A stretch of 64,000 nucleotides of DNA, taken from a bacterium (GTDB taxonomy: Bacteria > Electryoneota > RPQS01). The stretch spans positions 1-64,000 of the forward strand of contig JADJCU010000008.1 of NCBI GenBank assembly GCA_016703065.1, in the 5' to 3' direction. The stretch's first letter is position 1. Every line of letters starts with the position of its first letter. The notes under the pieces are model-generated. The model did not search any database. It had not been told where the DNA came from and worked only from the letters and a program-made list of their open reading frames with translations. Both the position numbers and the translations under genes were made by a program. Shown in pieces: positions 10,521-19,431 of this stretch.

Positions 10521-13037
10521 ATGAAACAGTGTAACGGGTTCTTGGGCTGGGCGCTTTTATTTGCGCTGGTATTTACGACGATAGCAATGGGGAAACCGAC
10601 GAAGAAGAATATGCTGCGCTCCCGGCTGGCGGAGATTGAATTGCGATCACCGCTGGACGTGAAGGCGATTGAAGACGCGGGCGGTATCTTTGACGAATAC
10701 AAAGGTCCGTTACCGCATGTATATCTGCTGCCTGAGGATTTTGATTTGTTACGTGCAAGAGGGTTTACTGTGCAGTGGCTTCCGGAAGTGCGCGAAGAGT
10801 ATCCGTCGCTGGACGAGTATCATGAGAATGCGCAGATCGAGGCGGAGTTCATCGCTTGGGCGGCAGCCTATCCGACGTTGTTTACCTACCAGAGCATCGG
10901 GAACTCGGTGCAAGGCCGTCCGATGTGGGTCGGCAAGGTTTCAGACAATGCGACCTCGGACGAACCTGAAATCGAGGTGAAGTATATTTCAAGTATGCAC
11001 GGGGACGAGTTAACAGGGCTTGAGAATTGCATCAAGTTCATTGATACTCTGTTGACCGGCTACGGGACCGATCCGGTGTTGACAGGACTCGTCAATGACT
11101 ATGAGATTTGGATCATGCCGTTGATGAATCCTGACGGGCGGGATGTGGGCACGTTGGGTCAGCGCTTCAATGCGAACGGCGCGGACTTAAACCGGGACTT
11201 CCCCGACCGGTGCTGGGATTCGACGAATACTGCCGCCGGGCGCGAAATTGAAACGGCAAATGTGATGGCGTTCACAGCGGCGCACAATTTTGTGCTGTCG
11301 GCGAACTTCCATGGCGGCGAGATCGTCGAGAACTATCCGTGGGACAGTAATTATAACGGGTCGAGCGTCTATTCTCCGTCGCCGGAGCAGGCGCTGTTTG
11401 AGCATCTTGCGCTGACGTATTCAATGGCAAATCCGACGATGTACAACAGCGTGGATTTTGAAGACGGCATTACCAACGGCGCGGAGTGGTACCACGTTTC
11501 GGGCGGCATGCAGGACTGGAACTACGTTTGGATGGGGTGCAAGGAGACGACGATAGAGATCTCGCATACGAAGTCGGGACCGGAGTCGGCGCTGGATAGT
11601 CTGTGGAATGAGAACCGACAGAGTATGATAGACTATTTGCTTGAGGCGCGCGAAGGCGTGCGGGGGATTGTTACGGATGCAGAGTCCGGGCTTCCGGTGC
11701 GCGCGAGGATCATGCTGAGCGCGATTACGTACGTAACTTATAGCACGGCTTTGCACGGCGACTATTTTCGCATCCTGCGGCCCGGAACGTACACTCTGAC
11801 ATTTTCGGCGCCGGGCTATGTCAGCGAAACGGTCAACAACATCGCGGTTGTTGATGGTACGCCGACGCTATTGGACATTCAACTTAATCCGGCGCCGCGC
11901 GCAGAGATTGTGCTCGTGCCGAACAGCGTCGCTGAAGGCATGGAAACCTGCGACACGATGAGCGTAAACGTGTTGGTGCAGAATCCGGGTGATTTGGCGT
12001 TGACGTGGAGTGCGCAAGAAAAGGAATTCAACAACGTGAATTACGGCGCAGGCGCCGGTGGTCCGCGTTGGATCGACAGCCGCGCGGCAGGCGGGCCGGT
12101 GTATGCGTGGAAGGATATTTCGACGATCGGCACAGCGGTAAGCTTTACAACCGACGATCAGAATCTCGGTCCGTACGCGCTCGGGTTCACGTTCCCGTTC
12201 TACGGCACGAATTTCACGCAGGTCCGCGTTTGCGGCAACGGCTGGCTGTCGTTTACATCGACGGTCACATCGTACTCAAATTCAGGTCTGCCAAATTCGA
12301 CTTCACCGGAGAATTTATTGGCGTGCTGGTGGGACGATTTGAGTCCTCACCGAGCGGGCACGGTGGTGCGGCGCTGGACGAATAATCTGGATAGTTTCGT
12401 CGTGTCCTTCCAGAACGTGCAGAGCTATCAGAACAACGGCCTGTACAATTTTGAGGTCATCCTGACTTCCGACGGCGGCATCACGTACCAGTACGGAAGC
12501 ATGGGCGTGAATCGTTTGACGTCAGCGACCATCGGGCTGCAAAACAGTGACCGCACGAAGGGCTTGGCGGTGATTTACAATGGGGCATACATCGCGGACA
12601 ACATTGCTATTCGTTTCTGTCCCTCGGCGGCCGTGAAGTCAACTCCCGCTTCGGGCGCAGTGGCGGCGGGCGGAGAGCAGAATCTTACGCTGTCGTTGTC
12701 TTCGTGCTGTCTGCCTGACGGTCCGTCACTTTCGCACTTGACATTCACCTCGAACGCGCCGACGTCACCGCAGTATGATCTACCGATAACGATTGACGCA
12801 GGTGTAGCGCCCGATCCGACCGAGGTGTCCGACTTGACGATCATATTTGTGGCTGGCGGCGCGCAACTCACGTGGACGGCAGCCGCGAACACGGACTTCT
12901 ACTCGATTTGGAGCGGCACGGTCTGGCCGCCAAACATGAGTAACGCAACGCAGATTGGCACGACGGCCGCAACGACGTATCTCGTCGACACTGACCTGTC
13001 AGGCACTGAGTATTTCTTTGTAGTATCAGAAAGGTAA
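10521..13037 (+). CDS. secreted M14 zinc carboxypeptidase with nidogen-like and FN3 domains
   Basis: Exported metallocarboxypeptidase of 838 residues that would remove C-terminal residues from peptides outside the cytoplasm. A signal peptide (residues 1-24) precedes the M14 catalytic domain (~100-370) with zinc ligands His160 and Glu163 (MHGDE) and His264 (NFHGGE), the NPDGRD and LNRDFPD substrate-binding motifs, and catalytic Glu346 (TIEIS). A transthyretin-like regulatory domain follows (~380-460; GVRGIVTDAESGLP), as in the CPD/CPE/CPN subfamily. Next come a nidogen-like domain (~535-690; LGFTFPFYGT, VCGNGWLSF, ACWWDDL), an Ig-like stretch and a terminal FN3-like domain ending YFFVVSER. There is no T9SS tail. 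The gene lies 12 bases after the sulfurtransferase and 11 bases before the next peptidase, implying an operon. The regulatory domain makes a processing-type carboxypeptidase likely; substrate specificity cannot be read from sequence. Confidence 0.9.
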   Translation: MKQCNGFLGWALLFALVFTTIAMGKPTKKNMLRSRLAEIELRSPLDVKAIEDAGGIFDEYKGPLPHVYLLPEDFDLLRARGFTVQWLPEVREEYPSLDEYHENAQIEAEFIAWAAAYPTLFTYQSIGNSVQGRPMWVGKVSDNATSDEPEIEVKYISSMHGDELTGLENCIKFIDTLLTGYGTDPVLTGLVNDYEIWIMPLMNPDGRDVGTLGQRFNANGADLNRDFPDRCWDSTNTAAGREIETANVMAFTAAHNFVLSANFHGGEIVENYPWDSNYNGSSVYSPSPEQALFEHLALTYSMANPTMYNSVDFEDGITNGAEWYHVSGGMQDWNYVWMGCKETTIEISHTKSGPESALDSLWNENRQSMIDYLLEAREGVRGIVTDAESGLPVRARIMLSAITYVTYSTALHGDYFRILRPGTYTLTFSAPGYVSETVNNIAVVDGTPTLLDIQLNPAPRAEIVLVPNSVAEGMETCDTMSVNVLVQNPGDLALTWSAQEKEFNNVNYGAGAGGPRWIDSRAAGGPVYAWKDISTIGTAVSFTTDDQNLGPYALGFTFPFYGTNFTQVRVCGNGWLSFTSTVTSYSNSGLPNSTSPENLLACWWDDLSPHRAGTVVRRWTNNLDSFVVSFQNVQSYQNNGLYNFEVILTSDGGITYQYGSMGVNRLTSATIGLQNSDRTKGLAVIYNGAYIADNIAIRFCPSAAVKSTPASGAVAAGGEQNLTLSLSSCCLPDGPSLSHLTFTSNAPTSPQYDLPITIDAGVAPDPTEVSDLTIIFVAGGAQLTWTAAANTDFYSIWSGTVWPPNMSNATQIGTTAATTYLVDTDLSGTEYFFVVSER

Positions 13038-13048
13038 CCATCCAGAGA

Positions 13049-15809
13049 ATGAGGACGAGACATTCGAAACTACGATACGTGGTGGTCATTTTCTCGTCCT
13101 GAGTTGCGGTCTGTCCCGCGCGGCGGAGGTGTCGCCGGCGTTTGAGCATAAGTTGCGACATGCGGGCGCGGAGGAGTATGTCTCCGGGATTGTCCTCCTT
13201 GAGACTGCTATAGACATCTTCGCGCTCGACCAGGCTTTGCATTCGAAACGGGCAACTCCTGCAGAGCGATATGGTGAGGTCTACGCGGCGCTTCGTTACA
13301 ATGCGGAGCAAGCGCAGCCGCGTTTTCGCGGCGAGTTGGACGCAGGGGTCGGCAGCGGCCTCGTGCGAGGATATCAGGCCTATTGGATCGAGAATTTATT
13401 CGTCGTTTCCGCCAAGGCGACTTTCTTCGAGGCGCTGCGAAAACGCGGCGATATTCGCTCGCTGTCGGAGAATTTTCGCGCGAAGCTGATAGCACCCGAA
13501 CGCGGCGACGCGACGAACGGTCGTGACCACGTGCCTCGTGAGTCGGGCTACGACGGATTGGACGAAGAGAGCACCGAACCGGGCCAGGATGCGATAGGCG
13601 CGACGCGGTGAATCGGGTCCTGGGCATCACGGGTCAAGGCGTCCTTATAGGTATTTTAGACACTGGAGTTGATGGCAGTCATCCCGCGCTGGCGGCACGC
13701 TGGCGCGGGAATTTTGCTCTCGCGAGCGAGTGTTGGCTGGATGTTGTCGGCACCAACCCGGACTTTCCGGTTGATTCGAACTCGCACGGCACCCATGTAA
13801 TGGGGACAATGTGCGGGAGAGAAATTGATGGGAATGGCGATACCATTACGGTGGGCAGCGCGCCTGATGCGCAGTGGATCGCGTGTAACGCGATCGATCA
13901 GAGCACAAGCGGCGACCTGAACAATGATATCATCGACGCATTTCAGTGGTTTGCCAATCCGGATGGCAATTCGGCGACGCTCGACGACGTACCCGACGTA
14001 GTGCAAAACAGTTGGGGAGTCAACGAAGACCTTGCGGGCTACACCGAGTGCTGGGATCTGTGGAATACGGTGATTGTGAATCTCGAAGCGTTGGGCGTTG
14101 TAGTGACGTTCAGTGCGGGCAACGAGGCGAGTGAGGGGCTGCGCAGTCCGGCCATCCATGAGCTCTCAGAAGTGCAGATGTTTGCTGTGGGCGCGGTGGA
14201 TGCACAAGCGAATGCTGAGCCGCCCTATGCGATTGCGCGTTTCTCAAGTCTTGGACCAAGTCCGTGTGACGGAACGCATATCAAGCCGGAGCTCGTCGCG
14301 CCCGGTGTGAATATCAACTCAAGCGTGCCGGGCGGCGGCTACAGCGGTTCGTTCAGCGGCACATCCATGGCGGGACCACACGTTGCGGGCATCGTCGCGC
14401 TCATGCGGCAGGCATGCCCCCATTGTGATCCGATTACGATCAAGCAGGCATTGCTGAACACGGCGATCGACGATGGCTATGGTCCACTTGGAAACGACAA
14501 CACGTTTGGTTACGGTTTCATCGATGGTTTCGCGGCGGTACAGGCTGTATCGACTCTGGGATATCTGACAGGCACCGTGACGTGTGACGGCGCGCCGCTC
14601 CCGGACGTTGCAGTCACCCTGCTCGATACTGACAACGATGATGTGACCGCCGCTGACGGCGGATTCAGTCTGCCCGTCCTCGGTGGAACATACACACTTC
14701 GCTTCCGGAGGTTCGGCTACACAACTTTGTCCGTAAACGGAATTGTTATCACCGGCGGTGACACAACCTTTGTTGAGCAGTCGCTTGAACTCGCGCCGTT
14801 GGTGAACATCACCGGGCACATTTGCGACAGCAATGGTCAGCCGGTGTCGGATGCTGCGGTCGAAGTCTTGAATGCGCCGGTCGCTTCGGTCAACGGTGAT
14901 GGTGAGGGTGTGTTCGACCTCGAGGTGCCAGCAGGCGAGACGTACGTGTTGCAAGCGCTCGGCGCGCAGGGCGCCGCGCGAAGAACATTGTTTGCGTCGA
15001 GTGATGCGACGGCCGATTTCTTCCTTCCGACGCAACTCATGTGCTTCGATTTTGAGGCCAGCGAACAGGCTTGGACACGCGACTCAACGCTCAATACAGC
15101 ACAGCGGGGCAACTGGAACCGGATGGATCCGCAAGAAACGGTCAGTCTGAGTGGTACCGTGGTCCAGCCAGCGGACGACCACACCCTCGCGCCGGGGATC
15201 AACTGTTTTGTCACAGACGGGAGGGCTGGCACGGGTGTCGGGGATTATGACGTAGACAACGGCCGCACAGTTTTGCTATCGCCGATTTGGAGCTTGTCGG
15301 CGGAGTACAACGTCGTGCTTGAGTTTTACACGTGGTTCTCGAACGACAACGGAGTGAATCCTGGCGAGGATTTTTTCGATATCGAATTGACTGGAGACGG
15401 TGTGACATGGGTGCCGGTGGTGCACGAATCGGACGACTGGGAATTATGGCGGCGGCACACGATTTTCGTTGAAGACTACGTTGGTTTGTCGAACAGCGTA
15501 CGCATGCGGGTGACCGCGAGTGATTTGGGGAACGGGTCGTTGGTCGAGGCGGCGCTCGACGATGTATGTTTGTATGCAACGAGTGTGAATGCACCGCAGG
15601 AATTGACCGCGCAGATAGTGGAGGCGGGGATTCAACTGCACTGGAAAAGCGTGCCGGGGGCAATTAGCTACACGGTGCGGCGGGGGATGCAGTATCCGCC
15701 GACGCTTGAGAATTGCGGGATCATCAGCACCATATCGGGGACGGAGTATCTTGACACAACGTCGCTCGATTCAATTGGATATTACATAGTCACTGCGAAC
15801 CATCAGTAG
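13049..15809 (+). CDS. secreted S8 subtilisin-like serine peptidase with FN3 C-terminus (two frameshifts)
   Basis: Exported subtilase of about 919 residues. The order is signal peptide (VVVIFLVLSCGLSRA), inhibitor-type propeptide, S8 catalytic domain, two regulatory-like beta domains, a MAM-like domain and a terminal FN3. The catalytic Asp is in LDTGVDG (codon near 13659), His in NSHGTHVMG (near 13785), oxyanion Asn in SAGN, and Ser in SGTSMAGPHVAG (near 14364). The true start is ATG 13049, 11 bases after the carboxypeptidase stop. A missing T in the run 13089-13092 hides the signal peptide, and a missing G at 13607-13608 separates propeptide from catalytic domain (DAIGATRVNRVLGITGQG when restored). 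It is a paralogue of the T9SS-sorted subtilase at 55.4-58.8 kb (shared ECWLD, VVTFSAGNE, FAVGAVDA) but lacks the sorting domain. It probably acts with the upstream M14 enzyme in extracellular protein digestion. Confidence 0.87.
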
Positions 15810-15837
15810 TTCGCGCACAGAGGAGAACAGGACGGGC

Positions 15838-17589
15838 ATGGCTACGACAGAAAATCGCGTCGCGGAGTTGACGCGTCCTTCGATCGAGTATCCGCGGCGC
15901 TTTTTGGCAGCGGGCTTGTCACTTGCAAACTGGACGGATGTTGCCGGATACTATGCAGACCTCGAGGGCCGCAGCCTTAATTCAACGGCTGACGTGGAGA
16001 ACTGGCTTGCGGACGCGAGCGAGTTAGGGGCGTTCTTATCTGAGGACTCATCGCGCCGGTATATCGCGATGACCTGTGCGACAGAAGACGAAGCTGCGGA
16101 GCGAGCGTATATGCAATTCGTCGAGGAGATATCACCGCGCATGAAGGAGGCTCAGGACCGGCTGAACCGGAAGTTGGTCGCGTGTCCTTGGGCATCGGGG
16201 CTGTCGGCGAAGTATGAAGTGTATTTACGGTCATGCCGCAACTCAGTGGAGCTATTCCGCGAAGAAAACGTCGCGATAGAAATCGAGCTGGACCGGTTAT
16301 CGCAGCAGTATCAGAAGTTATTCGGGGCGATGACGGTACAATGGCAGGGCACGGAGATCACAATTCCTCGGGCGATGGCATTATTGGAAGAGCCGGACCG
16401 GGCGGTGCGAGAGCAAGTATATACTTTGGTGGCGGAGCGTCGACTGAAGGATTGCGACGCGCTTGAAGACATTTTTGACGAGATGGTGCGGAAGCGTCAT
16501 CAGATCGCACAGAATGCCGGGTTTGAGAACTTCCGCGACTACATGTTCCGGGTTTATGAGCGCTTTGATTATACACCTGAGGATTGCGCGGCCTACCATA
16601 CGGCAGTGGCCACGCTCGTCGTGCCGGTGTTGCGGGAAGCGGCGCAATATCGCAAACGCGCACTGGGCGTCGACACGCTGCGGCCCTGGGATATGGAGTG
16701 CGATCCGTTTGGCCGCGCACCGCTTCATCCGTTCAGCGGCGCGGAGGACTTGGTTGCGAGCTCGTCACGGATATTTCACCGGGTTGACGCGGAATTGGGC
16801 GAGCAGTTTGACCGGATGCGCGATTTGGGACTGCTCGATCTCTCAAGCCGCAAGGGGAAAGCGCCGGGCGGCTATCAGAGTGATTTGGCAGAGTTGCGGC
16901 TGCCGTTTATCTTTATGAATGCAGTGGGCACGAATGACGACGTCTTCACGCTTCTGCACGAGGGCGGACACGCGTTTCACGCCTTTGCCGTGCGCGACGA
17001 AGCGCTGCACGCGTATCGCCACGCGCCGATGGAGTTCAGCGAAGTGGCGTCAATGAGTATGGAGCTCTTGGCGATGCCGATGCTGGACGAGTTTTTCGGC
17101 AGTGAAGATCAGGCGCGGACGATTCGCACGGAGCTGGAGGGGAAGATCGCGTTGTTGGCCTGGATTGCGACGATTGACGCGTTTCAACATTGGATCTACA
17201 CTCATCCCGAGCATTCACGCGAACAACGCAAGGAACATTGGCGCGGCTTAGTGACGAAGTTTGGCGCGGGAGCGGATCACAGCGGGTTTGAAGGTGCCCG
17301 CGACTATCGCTGGCACGCGCAGCTGCACATTTTTGAAGTGCCGTTCTATTATATTGAGTACGGCATCGCGCAGCTCGGAGCGCTGCAGATATGGAGTCAC
17401 TCGCGGAAGAACCAGGGCGAAGCGCTGCGCAACTACAAGCACGGGTTGTCGCTGGGCGGTTCGCGGCCTTTGCCGAAGCTCTATTCGGCGGCGGGCATCA
17501 GCCTCGATTTCTCGGCGGGGATGATTGCGCCCTTGATGCAGGAAGTGCGGGACGAGATGACGCGTCAGGCGGCTCTGGAACGACGGTAG
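15838..17589 (+). CDS. M3 family oligoendopeptidase (PepF-type)
   Basis: Cytosolic zinc oligopeptidase of 583 residues, the normal size for PepF-like enzymes, cleaving short peptides internally. There is no signal peptide. An N-terminal helical half (~1-200) precedes the catalytic half with HEGGHAFH: zinc ligands His374 and His378 and catalytic Glu375, with the third ligand Glu402 in MEFSEVASMSMELL. The C-terminal FEVPFYYIEYGIAQLGALQ is the conserved substrate-contact segment of the family. It lies 28 bases after the subtilase gene, so the run from 6.3 to 17.6 kb looks like one transcription unit ending at the hairpin at 17.62 kb. Exported S8 and M14 enzymes would produce peptides that this enzyme finishes inside the cell (inference). 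Confidence 0.95.
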   Translation: MATTENRVAELTRPSIEYPRRFLAAGLSLANWTDVAGYYADLEGRSLNSTADVENWLADASELGAFLSEDSSRRYIAMTCATEDEAAERAYMQFVEEISPRMKEAQDRLNRKLVACPWASGLSAKYEVYLRSCRNSVELFREENVAIEIELDRLSQQYQKLFGAMTVQWQGTEITIPRAMALLEEPDRAVREQVYTLVAERRLKDCDALEDIFDEMVRKRHQIAQNAGFENFRDYMFRVYERFDYTPEDCAAYHTAVATLVVPVLREAAQYRKRALGVDTLRPWDMECDPFGRAPLHPFSGAEDLVASSSRIFHRVDAELGEQFDRMRDLGLLDLSSRKGKAPGGYQSDLAELRLPFIFMNAVGTNDDVFTLLHEGGHAFHAFAVRDEALHAYRHAPMEFSEVASMSMELLAMPMLDEFFGSEDQARTIRTELEGKIALLAWIATIDAFQHWIYTHPEHSREQRKEHWRGLVTKFGAGADHSGFEGARDYRWHAQLHIFEVPFYYIEYGIAQLGALQIWSHSRKNQGEALRNYKHGLSLGGSRPLPKLYSAAGISLDFSAGMIAPLMQEVRDEMTRQAALERR

Positions 17590-17615
17590 ATTAGATTTCA
17601 CTCTATGGAGCGAGA

Positions 17616-17639
17616 ACAGCCCGCAAACGTGCGGGCTGT
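17616..17639. terminator. bidirectional intrinsic terminator
   Basis: Perfect 10-bp stem (ACAGCCCGCA / TGCGGGCTGT) with a four-base AACG loop, followed on the plus strand by CTTATTTT. It sits between the convergent M3 peptidase and sugar-epimerase genes and probably ends the protease operon. Confidence 0.85.
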
Positions 17640-17661
17640 CTTATTTTCGATTCGGTCGAGA

Positions 17662-18641
17662 CTATGCTGCCTTCAGTCCGCTCCACCATGCCGCGAACCC
17701 TCGCAGCCCATCATTCAGCGCCACTTGAGGTGCAACACCGAGTGCGGATAGCTTGGTGATATCGGCGAATTCGTTGCGTGGCTGGGAGTAGGGTATCGTT
17801 TCGGCAAACTGCGGCAGTGGCAACCCGAGCAGGGAGCACAGTTGCGACGCGAGCTCAGCCATTGTGATACTCTTGCCGGAAGCGACGTTAAAGGTACCCT
17901 CTTCCCCGCTCTTCACGATGCTCAGAATCGACTGCACGACATCTCCCACATGGATGAGATCGCTCGTGGCTTGCGACTCACTCTGCAGCATACGCGATTG
18001 ATGCTCGGGTCCGAGCAAAGTGAAGAGCATGTCGTAGACCGGATTTGCGCGGAGCCCCGGGCCGTAAGCTGAGAAGATACGCAAGACTGTAAGCGACAGA
18101 TTATGCTGTTTCTGAAAATCCCAGGCAATATCTTCAGCGAAGCGCCGGCAGCGACCCTCGACTGAAGTCGGATTCAGCGGTGACGTTTCGCTGACGGGAG
18201 CGCTGCACTCTCCATATACTGACGACGATGGAGCAGTACGAGCCGGCTGCGCGGGGCCGCGCGGCGCACAGCTTCACAGAGCGCGACGGTCTTGTCGACG
18301 ATGCGATTGAATGCGGCATAGGGCGCATGTGCGGCAGCGGTTGCTGCCGCTTCGGCGTTCGCGTGGATCACGATTTGTGGTTCAATGTCGCGAAGCGCTT
18401 CGGCAAAGCGCAAATCAGAAACAGCGTGCTCGACAACTGTGAAGTTCCGTTTCAGGTTATGCTGCACCTCAGGCGCTGCGGCCTGCACGGAGACTTCGAG
18501 CCCGGCGTCCTGCAGGCCTGCGGCCAGCAGGCGCGCGAGTGGATTGTCGGCACCTGCGATCAGCACGCGCTGCAGAGCCGCAGGTGTTTTGTCGAGCGGC
18601 TGCGCGGCGGTTTGCAGCGAAGGCCGTTTGAATGTGATCAC
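17662..18641 (-). CDS. NAD-dependent sugar epimerase/dehydratase, extended SDR (one frameshift)
   Basis: Extended short-chain dehydrogenase of about 326 residues acting on a nucleotide-activated sugar. The N-terminal Rossmann fold (RVLIAGADNPLARLLAAGL) has a degenerate nucleotide-binding glycine motif. The active-site region SSSVYGE supplies the Ser and Tyr of the SDR triad, but the usual Lys three residues after the Tyr is not present in the restored sequence (YGECS). The C-terminal sugar domain shows RIFSAYGPGLR and FNVASGKSITM. The frame breaks near 18230: adding one C gives RLVLLPSSSVYGECSAPVSE and joins the halves. It begins seven bases after the stop of the cytidylyltransferase, so the two are a mini-operon. 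The residue in place of the triad Lys would be Glu or later, so activity as a classical epimerase should be checked. Exact substrate unknown. Confidence 0.82.
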
Positions 18642-18648
18642 GAATTCC

Positions 18649-19389
18649 TCACGATTGTGCAGAGTGCCATAGTGCGCCGGGCTTGGCGGTTTCGGCGGCC
18701 GCTTCTTCCGGCATATTTAACCAAACGGCGAGCGCTTCCTGCCAGCGGAATTGCCGATCACCGAGTTTTTCGTAGATTCTTCGTACGCGATCGAGATCAG
18801 GCAGCGACGCGACTTGCCACGGGACATGTGAGCAGTCCTTCGGAAAGCTTTCAGTCACTGCGACGAAGAGGTCGGGCCGGCGCATGAAGAAGGAATCTAT
18901 GTGCTGCCGGGAACCGGGGTGAGTGTCCTCCATCCACGCCTTGCGGAGCGCCTCGATTCGTATGACATCTACTTCAAGTCCGATCGGATAGGTTGGGCTT
19001 GGCAGACGGTTGGTTGCCCAGTCGGCGTCGGGCGCCTGCAACAGACGATCGATCATGAGATCGATGAGTTCGCCGTCGACCAGCGGACAGTTGGCCCGCA
19101 GGGGAACGACGATATCGGCTCCATAGGCGATGGCCGTACGAAAGACGCGATCCAAGAGGTCCATTTCTGAACCGCGAAAGCAGAAATAGCCGTGCGCGGA
19201 ACAGAGGGATTCGATGGTGTCGTCTTGCTTACTATCGGGTAATGCGACGACAAGTTCGTGCAGGCACTTTGAGCGCGCTGCTCGGGCAAGAACCTGCAAC
19301 AGCATGGGTTCTCCGGCCAGTTCGCGGAGGACTTTGCCGGGGAGACGTTCGGAGCCTCGGCGGGCTACCACAATTCCTAAGATTTTCAT
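18649..19389 (-). CDS. SpsF-like cytidylyltransferase family protein
   Basis: Nucleotidyltransferase of 246 residues in the CMP-sugar synthetase-like group named after Bacillus SpsF. It would activate a sugar acid or similar glycan precursor with CTP. The N-terminal nucleotide-binding signature is GIVVARRGSERLPGKVL. The conserved LRANCPLVDGELID segment corresponds to the metal/sugar-binding motif (usually a GDCPL-type loop), and DVIRIEALRKAW is typical of the family. The C-terminus carries an SpsF-type extension (RIYEKLGDRQF). It is the first gene of a two-gene minus-strand unit with the sugar epimerase, 42 bases from the divergent methyltransferase gene. A role in surface polysaccharide or flagellar/S-layer glycosylation is inferred from family; no other sugar genes lie nearby. 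Confidence 0.85.
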   Translation of the reverse strand: MKILGIVVARRGSERLPGKVLRELAGEPMLLQVLARAARSKCLHELVVALPDSKQDDTIESLCSAHGYFCFRGSEMDLLDRVFRTAIAYGADIVVPLRANCPLVDGELIDLMIDRLLQAPDADWATNRLPSPTYPIGLEVDVIRIEALRKAWMEDTHPGSRQHIDSFFMRRPDLFVAVTESFPKDCSHVPWQVASLPDLDRVRRIYEKLGDRQFRWQEALAVWLNMPEEAAAETAKPGALWHSAQS

Positions 19390-19431
19390 AACTTATCACT
19401 ATCTGATCATGCAGTTTCTTTCACCATAATT

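Noticed and set aside
14319..15035. Minus-strand open frame of 238 codons opposite the first subtilase
   Set aside because: Antisense shadow without ribosome site or motif.
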